Origin: an uncultured Synergistaceae bacterium
GTDB lineage: Bacteria; Synergistota; Synergistia; Synergistales; Aminobacteriaceae
Assembly (NCBI GenBank): GCA_937870605.1
Contig: CALMZW010000332.1
Span: forward strand, 1-12,533
Reading direction: 5' to 3'
DNA: 12,533 bases
The number at the start of each line of letters is the position of its first letter. The stretch's first letter is position 1. A program made the position numbers and the translations under genes. Positions 1 to 5,858 of the stretch are shown in pieces. Under the pieces are notes generated by a model, which did no database searches, was not told where the DNA came from, and worked only from the letters and a program-made list of their open reading frames with translations.

Positions 1-1
1 C

Positions 2-682
2 ACGCAGATCTACATGCAGGCGGTCTTCGCGGCGCGGGACGAAGGCGCGGCGCGGACGGGCTGCCTGGTCGCGTCCGTCCTGATCCCGCCGCTGGGGCTC
101 ATGGGGGTGTGGATCGGCTCGGGTATGCGGGCGTCCGGCGTCGTGGTGGACGCCGCGCAGGCGTTGCCCGTTTTTCTGAACGCGCACTTTTCGCCCGTCG
201 TCGCAGGGGCGCTCTGGGCGGGCCTCGCGATTACGGTGGTCGGCGGCGCGGCGGGGCTGACGCTCGGTGTCGCGACGAACCTCTCGCGCGACCTGTATAT
301 GAAGATTCCGGGCGTGAACCGGAGCGACGCGCGTGTGCTGCGGATAAGCCGCGGCGCGGTGGTTCTCGTCGTCGTCGTGTCCGCGCTCGCGGGGCTGGCG
401 ATGCGGGGCGGCCTGATCCTGCAACTGAGCTACGTCGGGATGGGGCTCCGCGGGGCCGGAATGTTCGTTCCGCTGGTCATGGCGATCTTCCGTCCCGGCT
501 GCCTGACGCCCCGATGGGCTTTTCTCCTGTCATTCTGCGGCCTTGGGAGCATGCTGCTCGCCCCGCTGATCCTTCCCGGCGTCGAACCGCTGTACGTCGG
601 CCTTGCGATTTCGGCGCTGTGCCTTGTTCCGGCCGTCGCGTTCGGAAGGGCGTCCCGACCGGGCGACGGGAAGTCCGGATGA
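2..682 (+). CDS. Sodium:solute symporter (SSS family), C-terminal part
   Basis: The reading frame is open at the left edge of the window, so the N-terminal half lies outside; the Met at base 14 is internal, because in-frame codons before it continue a family-like sequence. About 226 residues remain. They contain an aqueous-facing segment with the AARDE motif, a hydrophobic helix ending in ATNLSRDLYMKI, which matches the SSS pattern of a transmembrane helix 8 region followed by S-R-D-Y, and four to five further transmembrane helices. SSS proteins have a LeuT fold and import amino acids, sugars, pantothenate and similar solutes with Na+; the substrate cannot be read from this fragment. The gene converges on a second SSS gene at 727-2184, and a shared hairpin lies between them. 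Family assignment is secure; substrate is unknown. Confidence 0.85.
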   Translation, partial: TQIYMQAVFAARDEGAARTGCLVASVLIPPLGLMGVWIGSGMRASGVVVDAAQALPVFLNAHFSPVVAGALWAGLAITVVGGAAGLTLGVATNLSRDLYMKIPGVNRSDARVLRISRGAVVLVVVVSALAGLAMRGGLILQLSYVGMGLRGAGMFVPLVMAIFRPGCLTPRWAFLLSFCGLGSMLLAPLILPGVEPLYVGLAISALCLVPAVAFGRASRPGDGKSG

Positions 683-723
683 ACGAAGCGGGGGAGAACT
701 CTTCGCCGTCCCCCGCTTCGTTC
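681..723. terminator. Hairpin between two convergent symporter genes
   Basis: A perfect 14-bp inverted repeat, GAACGAAGCGGGGG at 681-694 and its complement at 710-723, encloses a 15-nt loop. It begins at the stop codon of the upstream gene and ends three bases before the stop codon of the opposite gene. Neither side carries a proper T-tract, so it is a weak intrinsic terminator or an mRNA 3'-end stabiliser serving both genes. The position between converging stop codons supports the role more than the sequence alone. Confidence 0.6.
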
Positions 724-726
724 CGG

Positions 727-2184
727 TTACGCCGATGCGCTGTCTCCGGCGCGTTTTCGGGCGAGCGCGGGAACGAGCGCGAAGGCCGTGAAGAAGAGCG
801 CGGACGCGAACAGGCCGACCGCGAGCGGGTGCAGCGCGCCCCAGAGCCCCGGAGCGGAAAGCCCCGTCATCTTGACGGACGTCGAGGCGTAGCCGACCGC
901 GTACCACAGGACGCATCCGGCCAGGCCGCCGACCGACGACGCCCAGGCCGCGCCCCGTCCGAAGCGTCCCATGCCGGCGAGAAGCGCGAGGTACGGGACG
1001 AGGATGGCGCAGGCGACGAGGCTCCAGCTTGTCGCGCAGATCCACGCGATCAGCGACGAACTCTTGAGCGCCAGAACGCCGCTCGCGACGGCCGCGAAGA
1101 GGACGAACGCGCGCCACTCGCGCGCGTCGAGCTTTCGCCGAACGACGTCGTGTCCGATTCCGGCCGCCGACACGTGAAGCAGCGCCGTCGCCGTCGAGAG
1201 CGACGCCGATACGATGGCCAGGGAGAAGAGCTGGCGTCCGACCTCGGGGAGAAGCATCTGCGTCAGTTTCGGAATCACGTCGTCCGGGGAGATCGCCTGG
1301 CCGCCGAGGAGCAGGCGCGACAGGCCGCCGACGAAGTAGGCGCCGCCCACGACGACCGCCATCGCGAGCATCGCAATGGGGATGACGCGCCGCGCGTCGT
1401 GCCTGTTTTCGAGCGCGAAGTGGCGCTGGATAAGCTGCGGTTGCGCCCAGACGCCGATGGACGTGACGAACGCGAGGAAGAGAATCGACATGCCGCCCTC
1501 GCCGCTCGAGAGTGCGAGGAATCCGCGGTTGGCGGTTGGGACGGGCGGAAGCGCCGCGAGCGCGTTGAGTCCCTCGATGGGACCGCCGACGGCCCGAAGC
1601 GCCGCGAAGAGAAGGAAGAAGACACCGGCGACCATCACCATTCCCTGGAAGGCCTCCGTGTAGAGGACGGCGCGAAGGCCGCCGATGATGACCGAAAAGC
1701 TCACGCACGCGGTGACGAGAACGAGCGCCTGCGTGACGGAAATCGAAAGCGCGCCGGAGAGCATGAGGGCCGCGCCCTTGAGAACCGCCGAGCCGTACAC
1801 GACGAGCAGCGCGGAGCACAGGCCGCCGAGGAAGGGCTGGAGCATCGGCGCGTTGTAGGCCCGGGAGAGGAGTTCCGCGGGCGTCTTCGCGCCGAGCCGC
1901 CGCTGGTGCAGGCGCGTCGGCCAGGCGAGGAAGCGGTAGGCGAACCAGACGCCGAACCAGACGTTGCCCGCCGCGATGAGAAGCATCTGAAGGCCGTGCC
2001 GGTGGCAGAGCCCCGCGAAGCCGACGAGCGCGACCGCCGACACGTACGTCGCCACGTAGGCGAACGCCTGGACGATGACGCTGACCCGTCCCGGCGCGAG
2101 CGCGTGCCGGCCGATTCCCGAACGCGACAGCCAGACGAGCAGCGCCGCGTATCCGATCCAGAGTCCCCAGGTCAACGCGTTCAT
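727..2184 (-). CDS. Sodium:solute symporter (SSS family)
   Basis: The protein has 485 residues, close to full length for the SSS family, with about 12-13 hydrophobic helices. The clearest family signature is the helix 8 region ASLSTATALLHVSAAGIGHD, which matches the Na2-site pattern (S-x-S-T-A, then S-x-x-x-x-x-D) of PutP- and PanF-like carriers. The start at 2184 is preferred over an upstream in-frame ATG at 2301 because it has AAGGAGGG eight bases ahead and begins directly before the first membrane helix; the longer form would add 39 polar residues that overlap another gene. The start codon overlaps the stop of the 36-residue accessory gene (ATGA), indicating translational coupling. The Tyr-codon leader and terminator upstream suggest an aromatic amino acid, possibly tyrosine, as substrate. 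That is an inference from regulation; the sequence itself does not reveal the substrate. Confidence 0.88.
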   Translation of the reverse strand: MNALTWGLWIGYAALLVWLSRSGIGRHALAPGRVSVIVQAFAYVATYVSAVALVGFAGLCHRHGLQMLLIAAGNVWFGVWFAYRFLAWPTRLHQRRLGAKTPAELLSRAYNAPMLQPFLGGLCSALLVVYGSAVLKGAALMLSGALSISVTQALVLVTACVSFSVIIGGLRAVLYTEAFQGMVMVAGVFFLLFAALRAVGGPIEGLNALAALPPVPTANRGFLALSSGEGGMSILFLAFVTSIGVWAQPQLIQRHFALENRHDARRVIPIAMLAMAVVVGGAYFVGGLSRLLLGGQAISPDDVIPKLTQMLLPEVGRQLFSLAIVSASLSTATALLHVSAAGIGHDVVRRKLDAREWRAFVLFAAVASGVLALKSSSLIAWICATSWSLVACAILVPYLALLAGMGRFGRGAAWASSVGGLAGCVLWYAVGYASTSVKMTGLSAPGLWGALHPLAVGLFASALFFTAFALVPALARKRAGDSASA

Positions 2185-2291
2185 CCCCGCACCCTCCTTC
2201 GTTCCGGCCGAAGCAGCCGGAAGATCGACCACAATGCCCCGAGAAGCAGCGACGCGCCTGAAACCAGAACCCACCCATCCATACCTTGCAT
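2181..2291 (-). CDS. Small symporter accessory membrane protein (36 aa)
   Basis: This 36-residue protein starts MQGMDGW, has one hydrophobic helix at about residues 7-27 and ends in an Arg-rich tail (RRRVRG), so the tail should lie in the cytoplasm. The pattern M-x-G-x-D-x-W followed by a single helix resembles the small accessory proteins encoded just before SSS symporters in anaerobes. GGGAGG lies about nine bases before the ATG, and the TGA stop overlaps the ATG of the symporter, so the two are translated as a coupled pair. Its likely role is to assist folding, assembly or stability of the symporter. The family resemblance is from memory and the sequence is short, but the ribosome binding site, coupling and topology support a real gene. 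It is too short for most gene finders. Confidence 0.75.
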   Translation of the reverse strand: MQGMDGWVLVSGASLLLGALWSIFRLLRPERRRVRG

Positions 2292-2325
2292 TGCACGACA
2301 CCTCCCGTTATCTCCACGAGAATAG

Positions 2326-2360
2326 AAAAAGGGCCGCCGACCCGGTGGTCGGCGGCCCTT
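2326..2360 (-). terminator. Intrinsic terminator in the leader (attenuator)
   Basis: On the minus strand a perfect 14-bp GC-rich stem (2347-2360 with 2329-2342) and a CGGT/ACCG four-base loop end in TTTTT at 2330-2326. It lies 28 bases after the stop codon of the Tyr-rich leader peptide and 34 bases before the accessory gene. With no other gene between promoter and terminator, premature termination of the leader transcript is its obvious role. Confidence 0.85.
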
Positions 2361-2388
2361 GCGGAGTCTCTTGTCTTCTGTCAGAAGT

Positions 2389-2499
2389 TCAAGCCCCTCG
2401 GGAACACGTCCGTACCTCTCCGGCGTCGTAACGGCGCGGAGCGTAGATATAGGAATAGACGTAGGAGCCGAGCTGCCCTCTCTTCTGTGCCTGCTGCAT
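2389..2499 (-). CDS. Tyr-codon-rich leader peptide (36 aa), probable attenuator
   Basis: ATG at 2499 follows GGAGGG with an eight-base spacer, and lies about 28 bases after the predicted transcription start. The peptide begins MQQAQKRGQLGS and then reads YVYSYIYAPRRY, giving Tyr at residues 13, 15, 17, 19 and 24; it has no Trp, Phe or His. It ends 28 bases before a strong intrinsic terminator that separates it from the accessory/symporter pair. Classical leader peptides (trp, his, phe) use such codon runs so that ribosome stalling on uncharged tRNA changes leader folding and permits read-through. I therefore infer tyrosine-responsive attenuation. Two alternative leader hairpins are visible: GTTC/GAAC over codons 32-36 and CTTG/CAAG plus CTTCT/AGAAG over the stop codon at 2370-2393. 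I could not find a clean antiterminator that breaks the terminator stem. A small functional protein or an arrest peptide remains possible. Confidence 0.68.
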   Translation of the reverse strand: MQQAQKRGQLGSYVYSYIYAPRRYDAGEVRTCSRGA

Positions 2500-2533
2500 G
2501 ACGAAAACCCTCCGATGAATCGAATTGTGCGGT

Positions 2534-2562
2534 ACAGTAGCACGCTGAATGGATGCTGTCAA
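2534..2562 (-). promoter_or_regulatory. Sigma70-type promoter of the leader/accessory/symporter unit
   Basis: On the minus strand TTGACA (2562-2557) is separated by exactly 17 bases from TACTGT (2539-2534). The -35 box is perfect and the -10 box keeps the essential TA and final T. Transcription would start near 2527, giving a 28-base untranslated leader before the Tyr-rich peptide. Confidence 0.8.
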
Positions 2563-2619
2563 GCGGAAAGTTATCGCCTGTGGTCGGACAGCGATAATGT
2601 CATCCCATGAAGACACGGG

Positions 2620-2676
2620 GCGCTGTTTTTCCCAGCGTGCGGGAAGACGCGAAACAGCGCGGAAAGAACGCGTTCT
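2620..2676. repeat. Inverted repeats between two divergent promoters
   Basis: GCGCTGTTT at 2620-2628 is repeated inverted as AAACAGCGC at 2652-2660, with an inner TTCCC/GGGAA pair at 2629-2633 and 2641-2645. Next to it lies a perfect 12-bp palindrome, AGAACGCGTTCT at 2665-2676. Both lie upstream of the minus-strand promoter at 2562 and the plus-strand promoter at 2724, so they are unlikely to be transcribed from either. The palindrome has the form of a dimeric repressor or activator site. No regulator gene is in the window, and the assignment is by position only. Confidence 0.4.
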
Positions 2677-2723
2677 GCACGAAACGGCGGCGGGTCAGCG
2701 CAAAGGAATGTAAAGAAAAGACT

Positions 2724-2751
2724 TGCGCAATTCGGAACACGGGAATACCAT
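2724..2751 (+). promoter_or_regulatory. Candidate promoter of the permease operon
   Basis: TTGCGC at 2724-2729 and TACCAT at 2746-2751 are separated by 16 bases. Both boxes are imperfect. The placement just before the structured leader, and back-to-back with the opposite promoter, supports the call. Transcription would start near 2758, about 290 bases before the permease start codon. Confidence 0.5.
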
Positions 2752-2758
2752 AGTGACG

Positions 2759-2872
2759 ACGCCGGGTGACGGACTCCCGACCAAGGGGGCGTTTCCGGCG
2801 GATAATCCGGCTGCTTTGTCCATCCTGCGGGTTGTTCTCCGCGCGGCCCGCACCGGGGATGAAATCCAGCAG
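2759..2872 (+). promoter_or_regulatory. Structured leader with antiterminator; orphan riboswitch candidate
   Basis: Three helical units can be drawn. Unit one pairs ACGCC (2759-2763) with GGCGT (2788-2792) around a CGGG/CCCG hairpin. Unit two is a CCGG/CCGG hairpin at 2795-2810. Unit three is a long irregular arm: CTGCT (2811-2815) with AGCAG (2868-2872), an internal loop TTGTC/AAATCC, CATCC (2821-2825) with GGATG (2857-2861), a CCGG bulge, and TGCGGG (2826-2831) with CCCGCA (2847-2852). The base pairs at 2868-2872 are also the 5' end of the terminator stem, so the arm and the terminator exclude each other. Conserved-looking internal loops plus this competition are the hallmark of a transcriptional riboswitch. 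I do not recognise the T-box sequence or any aptamer known to me. A sensor of an ion or the imported solute is an inference from the downstream permease. Confidence 0.5.
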
Positions 2873-2916
2873 ACATATTTCTCTCGGGAATTGAGAGAAA
2901 CATGTCTGCTTTTTTT
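2868..2916 (+). terminator. Intrinsic terminator in the permease leader
   Basis: AGCAGACAT (2868-2876) pairs with ATGTCTGCT (2902-2910). After one A/C mismatch, TTTCTCTC (2878-2885) pairs with GAGAGAAA (2893-2900) around a seven-base loop. A run of T residues follows to 2916. It sits between the promoter and the permease gene with no gene in front of it, so it must act on the permease transcript. Confidence 0.85.
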
Positions 2917-3046
2917 ATTTGGGGGTGAGAGGCGGAAAGGATGTTCCGCAACGACGAAAATACGACACGACGTGTGGACCGGCAGTTTCTCAGGCCCCCG
3001 GACGAACCGCATCCGGGGAGACTCGAATTCTCGGGAGGTTACATCC
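2917..3046 (+). other. Distal part of the permease leader, with one strong hairpin
   Basis: These 130 bases lie between the terminator and the permease start codon. They contain a perfect seven-bp stem, CCCCGGA at 2995-3001 with TCCGGGG, around a nine-base loop, ending about 20 bases before the GGGAGG ribosome binding site, and short GAG/CTC repeats beside that site. No small gene with a ribosome binding site was found. The frame of the permease is open through this stretch, but its composition does not look coding. It may tune translation of the permease. Confidence 0.35.
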
Positions 3047-4351
3047 ATGGAAAATCCATCGCTCCTGGGCCTGATCCCGCTCGGGATCTACCTGGTTCTC
3101 TGTTTCACGCGATTTGGACAGATCTTCGCCGTTCTGGCCGGAATCATCGCGGCCGCGATCATCGGAAACCACGGAATCCTCGAAGTCGCAGGCGCCATTC
3201 GCGCCGGACTCGGCTCCTTCCTGGGGTACATCGGTCTCATCATCCTTCTCGGCGGAGGACTCGGCGAAGTCCTCAAACGCACCGAAGTCGTCAACGACAT
3301 GGTGACGATGGTCACCGGCAGAATGAACGTCAACTCGCAAAAGAAGGCGTTCAGCGTAACGATGCTCTGCTCCGTCATCATCGTGAGCCTTCTCGGCACG
3401 ATGGCGGGCGGAAACGCCATCCTCGCGCCGATCCTGATTCCGATCGTCGCGTCGGTGCGGATCACCCCGAATACGATGGCCGTCCTGCTTCACGGCGCAG
3501 GGGCGACAGGCCTCTTCCTCGGGCCCTTCACGCCGCCGGTCGTCGCGCTCATGGAGTTCACGGGCCTCAGCTACCCGCAGTTCCTCATCAACGCCGGAAT
3601 TCCCGTTTCCGTCATCATGTGGATCGTCACGTTCTTCTGGGCGGGACACGTCCAGAAGAAGACCGAAGGGACGAACCGCTATACCGAGGAGGAATCGACG
3701 GCATCCGCGAAGGGAACATGGGTTGCGACGCCGAAGGTCCGGCGCGCGACGATCGTCTTCCTCATCTCGATGGCCACGCTCGTCGGATACGGCATTTTCG
3801 TCGGCGGCGGATCGACGTTCGTCCTTCCGATCATGCTTCTCACGGCCTTCTTCACGGGAATCGCCGGCGGCCTCAAGGTCACCGAGATCATCGACGCCGT
3901 CTGCGACGGAGCGAAGCGGCTGATATGGCTGTTCTTCTTCTTCGTCCTGCTCGACCCGTTCGTCAACTTCATGTCGGCCGCGGGCGCGTTCCAGGCGATC
4001 TCCTCCCTGCTCGAACCGTTCGCGAAGCAGAGCGGTCCGGTCGGGTTCGTGGCGATGTCGACGATGGTCGGCGTCTTCGGAATTCCGGGAGCCGCCGTCG
4101 CACAGGCCGAAGTCATCAACAAGATGTTCCTGACGCTCGCGCAGGGACTCAACATTCCGATGGGAATCTGGGCCGCGGTGCTTCTCATCGGCTCCCAGAT
4201 GACGTCGTTCGCGATCCCCGAAGGCGACATGCAGGGCCAGATGGGACTGGCCCGGTCGAACGACCTCAAGGCGATGCTCTGCAACGGGTGGATCATCGTC
4301 TTCTTCACGATCGTCTACGTCGTGGTCCGCACGATGCTCACGAAGATCTGA
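3047..4351 (+). CDS. NhaC/YuiF-like ion-coupled permease
   Basis: The 434-residue protein has about 11-12 membrane helices. It starts MENPSLLG and enters the membrane at once. The region around residues 75-185 (GLGEVLKRT, then LLGTMAGGNAILAPILIPI, then GATGLFLGPFTPPV) resembles the Na+/H+ antiporter-like Pfam families that include NhaC and the B. subtilis amino acid permease YuiF, within the ion transporter superfamily. A second similar half (about 245-430), with FFVLLDPFVN and FGIPGAAVAQAEV, fits the internal repeat of that superfamily. The start was chosen because GGGAGG lies seven bases ahead; the frame stays open for 108 codons upstream, but that part covers the terminator and leader. The substrate may be Na+/H+ or an organic acid or amino acid. 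The serine hydrolase gene follows after one base, so the two form an operon, and expression is probably set by the leader terminator. Confidence 0.75.
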   Translation: MENPSLLGLIPLGIYLVLCFTRFGQIFAVLAGIIAAAIIGNHGILEVAGAIRAGLGSFLGYIGLIILLGGGLGEVLKRTEVVNDMVTMVTGRMNVNSQKKAFSVTMLCSVIIVSLLGTMAGGNAILAPILIPIVASVRITPNTMAVLLHGAGATGLFLGPFTPPVVALMEFTGLSYPQFLINAGIPVSVIMWIVTFFWAGHVQKKTEGTNRYTEEESTASAKGTWVATPKVRRATIVFLISMATLVGYGIFVGGGSTFVLPIMLLTAFFTGIAGGLKVTEIIDAVCDGAKRLIWLFFFFVLLDPFVNFMSAAGAFQAISSLLEPFAKQSGPVGFVAMSTMVGVFGIPGAAVAQAEVINKMFLTLAQGLNIPMGIWAAVLLIGSQMTSFAIPEGDMQGQMGLARSNDLKAMLCNGWIIVFFTIVYVVVRTMLTKI

Positions 4352-4352
4352 C

Positions 4353-5162
4353 ATGGGCTGGAAAGAGGATATCCTCCGCGACGTTCGCGCCCTGCCCGGA
4401 ACGGCCGGAGTCGTCGTCCGGGACGCGGCGGGCGGGGATACGCTCGCGCATAACGCCGACCGAAGCTTTCCGTCGGCGAGCCTCATCAAGCTTGCGGTGC
4501 TCTGGGAGCTGTACGCCGGGGCGTCCGCCGGGCGCGTCGACCCGTTCGAGGTCCTCGCGTACGACCGTTCCCGGTTCGTCGAAGGGGGGCTGCTGCACCA
4601 CGTCTTGGGCGGCGCGACGCTCCGGCTTGACGACCTTGCGCTCCTGATGGTCTCCGTGAGCGACAACACGGCCGCAAATCTCCTGATGGACCGGCTCGGA
4701 ATGGACCGCATCAACGCCTCGATGCGCGCGCTCGGCCTCGGGCGGACGGTCCTCGGACGCCGGATGCTCGACTTCGAGGCCAAGAAGCGCGGCGAGGACA
4801 ACTTCACATCGCCCGGCGACGTCGCCGACCTGCTGTCGCGGATGCTCGCGGGGCCGGAGCTGTCGCCGGAATGGCGGGCGCGCGTGTTCGACATCCTGTC
4901 GGCGCAGAAGCTCAACTCGAAGCTGCCCGCACATATCCCCTATGCAGACGTCGACGACATCGAAGCGTTCCTCGCCCACAAGACGGCGGAGCTTCCGGGG
5001 TGCGAGCACGACGCCGGGGTCTTCTTCCACCGGGGAAACCGCCCGGTCGTGACGGTCGTCATGACGGAAGGGATCGGACATCGCGCCGAGGGCGCGGCGT
5101 TCTGCGCCCGCATCGGAAAAATCGTGTACGACGCCTTCCTGCCGGAACAGAAAACGTCCTGA
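4353..5162 (+). CDS. Cytosolic class A beta-lactamase-fold serine hydrolase
   Basis: The 269-residue protein carries the three landmark motifs of penicillin-recognising serine enzymes: S43-L-I-K46 (nucleophile and general base), S103-D-N105, and K210-T-A212 in place of K-T-G. Spacing fits class A enzymes (beta-lactamase2-like family). Two features argue against a true resistance enzyme. There is no signal peptide, since the chain begins MGWKEDILRDVR, so the substrate should be cytosolic. The E-x-x-L-N omega-loop motif is also absent, the region reading RRMLDFEAKKRGEDN (residues 136-150), in which no Glu can be confidently matched to Glu166. The start ATG lies one base after the permease stop codon with a weak ribosome binding site, implying coupling. 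Hydrolysis of an imported amide, peptide or ester is a reasonable inference; the substrate is unknown. A strong terminator ends the operon. Confidence 0.8.
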   Translation: MGWKEDILRDVRALPGTAGVVVRDAAGGDTLAHNADRSFPSASLIKLAVLWELYAGASAGRVDPFEVLAYDRSRFVEGGLLHHVLGGATLRLDDLALLMVSVSDNTAANLLMDRLGMDRINASMRALGLGRTVLGRRMLDFEAKKRGEDNFTSPGDVADLLSRMLAGPELSPEWRARVFDILSAQKLNSKLPAHIPYADVDDIEAFLAHKTAELPGCEHDAGVFFHRGNRPVVTVVMTEGIGHRAEGAAFCARIGKIVYDAFLPEQKTS

Positions 5163-5189
5163 ACCGGCGGATTTCGCGGAACCTGGCGC

Positions 5190-5231
5190 GCGGCGGAATT
5201 CCTTCGTGTCGGAGGGATTCCGCCGCTTTTT
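5190..5231 (+). terminator. Intrinsic terminator of the permease-hydrolase operon
   Basis: GCGGCGGAAT (5190-5199) pairs with ATTCCGCCGC (5217-5226), with further TCC/GGA pairing inside, and TTTTT follows directly at 5227-5231. It begins 28 bases after the hydrolase stop codon. Confidence 0.92.
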
Positions 5232-5254
5232 CGTGCGACGCCGCGGGGCAGGGG

Positions 5255-5260
5255 TATACT
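5255..5260 (+). promoter_or_regulatory. Candidate -10 box for the CSD-DUF1294 gene
   Basis: TATACT lies 41 bases before the start codon and directly after the preceding terminator. No good -35 box is seen 16-18 bases upstream. Confidence 0.45.
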
Positions 5261-5300
5261 ACTGGCATCCGCACGCTCGCCGAAAGGGGTCTGAAACGCC

Positions 5301-5852
5301 ATGAAGGGGATCATAGTGCGCTACGATGTCACGAAAGGGTACGGCTTCATCGCCGCAAAGGGGCTCGATGGAGATGTCTACTTCCACGAGACGAAGGTAA
5401 CGGGAAACCTGAACCCGGCGGTCAGGATGCGCGTCGAGTTCGAATACGAAAAGACCGAGAAGGGGCTCGCGGCGACGTCCGTCACGACGCTTGGGATGCA
5501 GCTCTCGCCCTACAGGATCTTCGGCGTGACGGCGGCGCTCCTGGTCGTGTCGGGTGCGTCATTCCTCGTCTTCCGGTTCCGCTGGCATCCGATCCGCGCG
5601 TACCTGCTCCTGATCAATATCGTGACGTTCGGGATGTACGGCTACGACAAGATCATCTCCAAAACCGACCTGCTCCGTGTGCCGGAGTGGGTGCTCCACG
5701 GGCTCGACTTCCTCGGCGGCTCGCCTGCGGGCCTGGCCGCGCAGCGACTCTTCCGCCACAAGACGGCCAAGGACGCCTTCCAGTACATTTCCTGGGCGGT
5801 CGTGGCGATTCAGGCTGCGGTCTTGGCGTATCTGTGGTGGGTGCGGGGGTAA
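5301..5852 (+). CDS. Cold-shock domain / DUF1294 membrane fusion protein
   Basis: The 183-residue protein has two parts. Residues 1-65 form a cold-shock domain with the RNA-binding motifs KGYGFI (12-17, RNP1-like) and VYFH (26-29, RNP2-like). Residues about 75-183 form a DUF1294 membrane domain with three to four helices and the family signatures YGYDK, R-x-P-E and FRHKT-x-K. The fusion is known in other bacteria. The function is not established; an RNA- or nucleic-acid-binding head anchored at the membrane is the direct reading of the architecture. The start has AAAGGGG about 11 bases ahead and is the only Met before the CSD fold. The gene appears to be a single transcription unit, with a terminator before it and an opposing gene ending six bases beyond its stop. 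Confidence 0.9.
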   Translation: MKGIIVRYDVTKGYGFIAAKGLDGDVYFHETKVTGNLNPAVRMRVEFEYEKTEKGLAATSVTTLGMQLSPYRIFGVTAALLVVSGASFLVFRFRWHPIRAYLLLINIVTFGMYGYDKIISKTDLLRVPEWVLHGLDFLGGSPAGLAAQRLFRHKTAKDAFQYISWAVVAIQAAVLAYLWWVRG

Positions 5853-5858
5853 TCGGAG

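Noticed and set aside
109..2325. Very long Arg-rich reading frames on both strands across the second symporter
   Set aside because: They are high-GC shadows. The symporter frame has membrane helices, a family motif and a ribosome binding site; the shadow products are low-complexity and Arg/Glu-rich.
2758..2916. T-box leader before the permease
   Set aside because: No T-box sequence of the form GGGTGG-x-ACCGCG precedes the terminator and no tRNA synthetase or specifier arm can be recognised.
2930..3035. Glycine-riboswitch-like strings (TTTCTCAGG, GGACGAACC, GGGGAGAC) in the permease leader
   Set aside because: The conserved CCGAAG core of the glycine aptamer is missing and the helices do not line up, so the resemblance is superficial.
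2723..3046. N-terminal extension of the permease by 108 codons, since the frame stays open from 2723
   Set aside because: The extension covers a strong intrinsic terminator and leader helices, has no family-like sequence, and the ATG at 3047 has a clear ribosome binding site and enters the membrane directly.
4353..5162. Antibiotic-resistance beta-lactamase
   Set aside because: No export signal, KTA in place of KTG, no clear catalytic Glu, and operon linkage with a permease.
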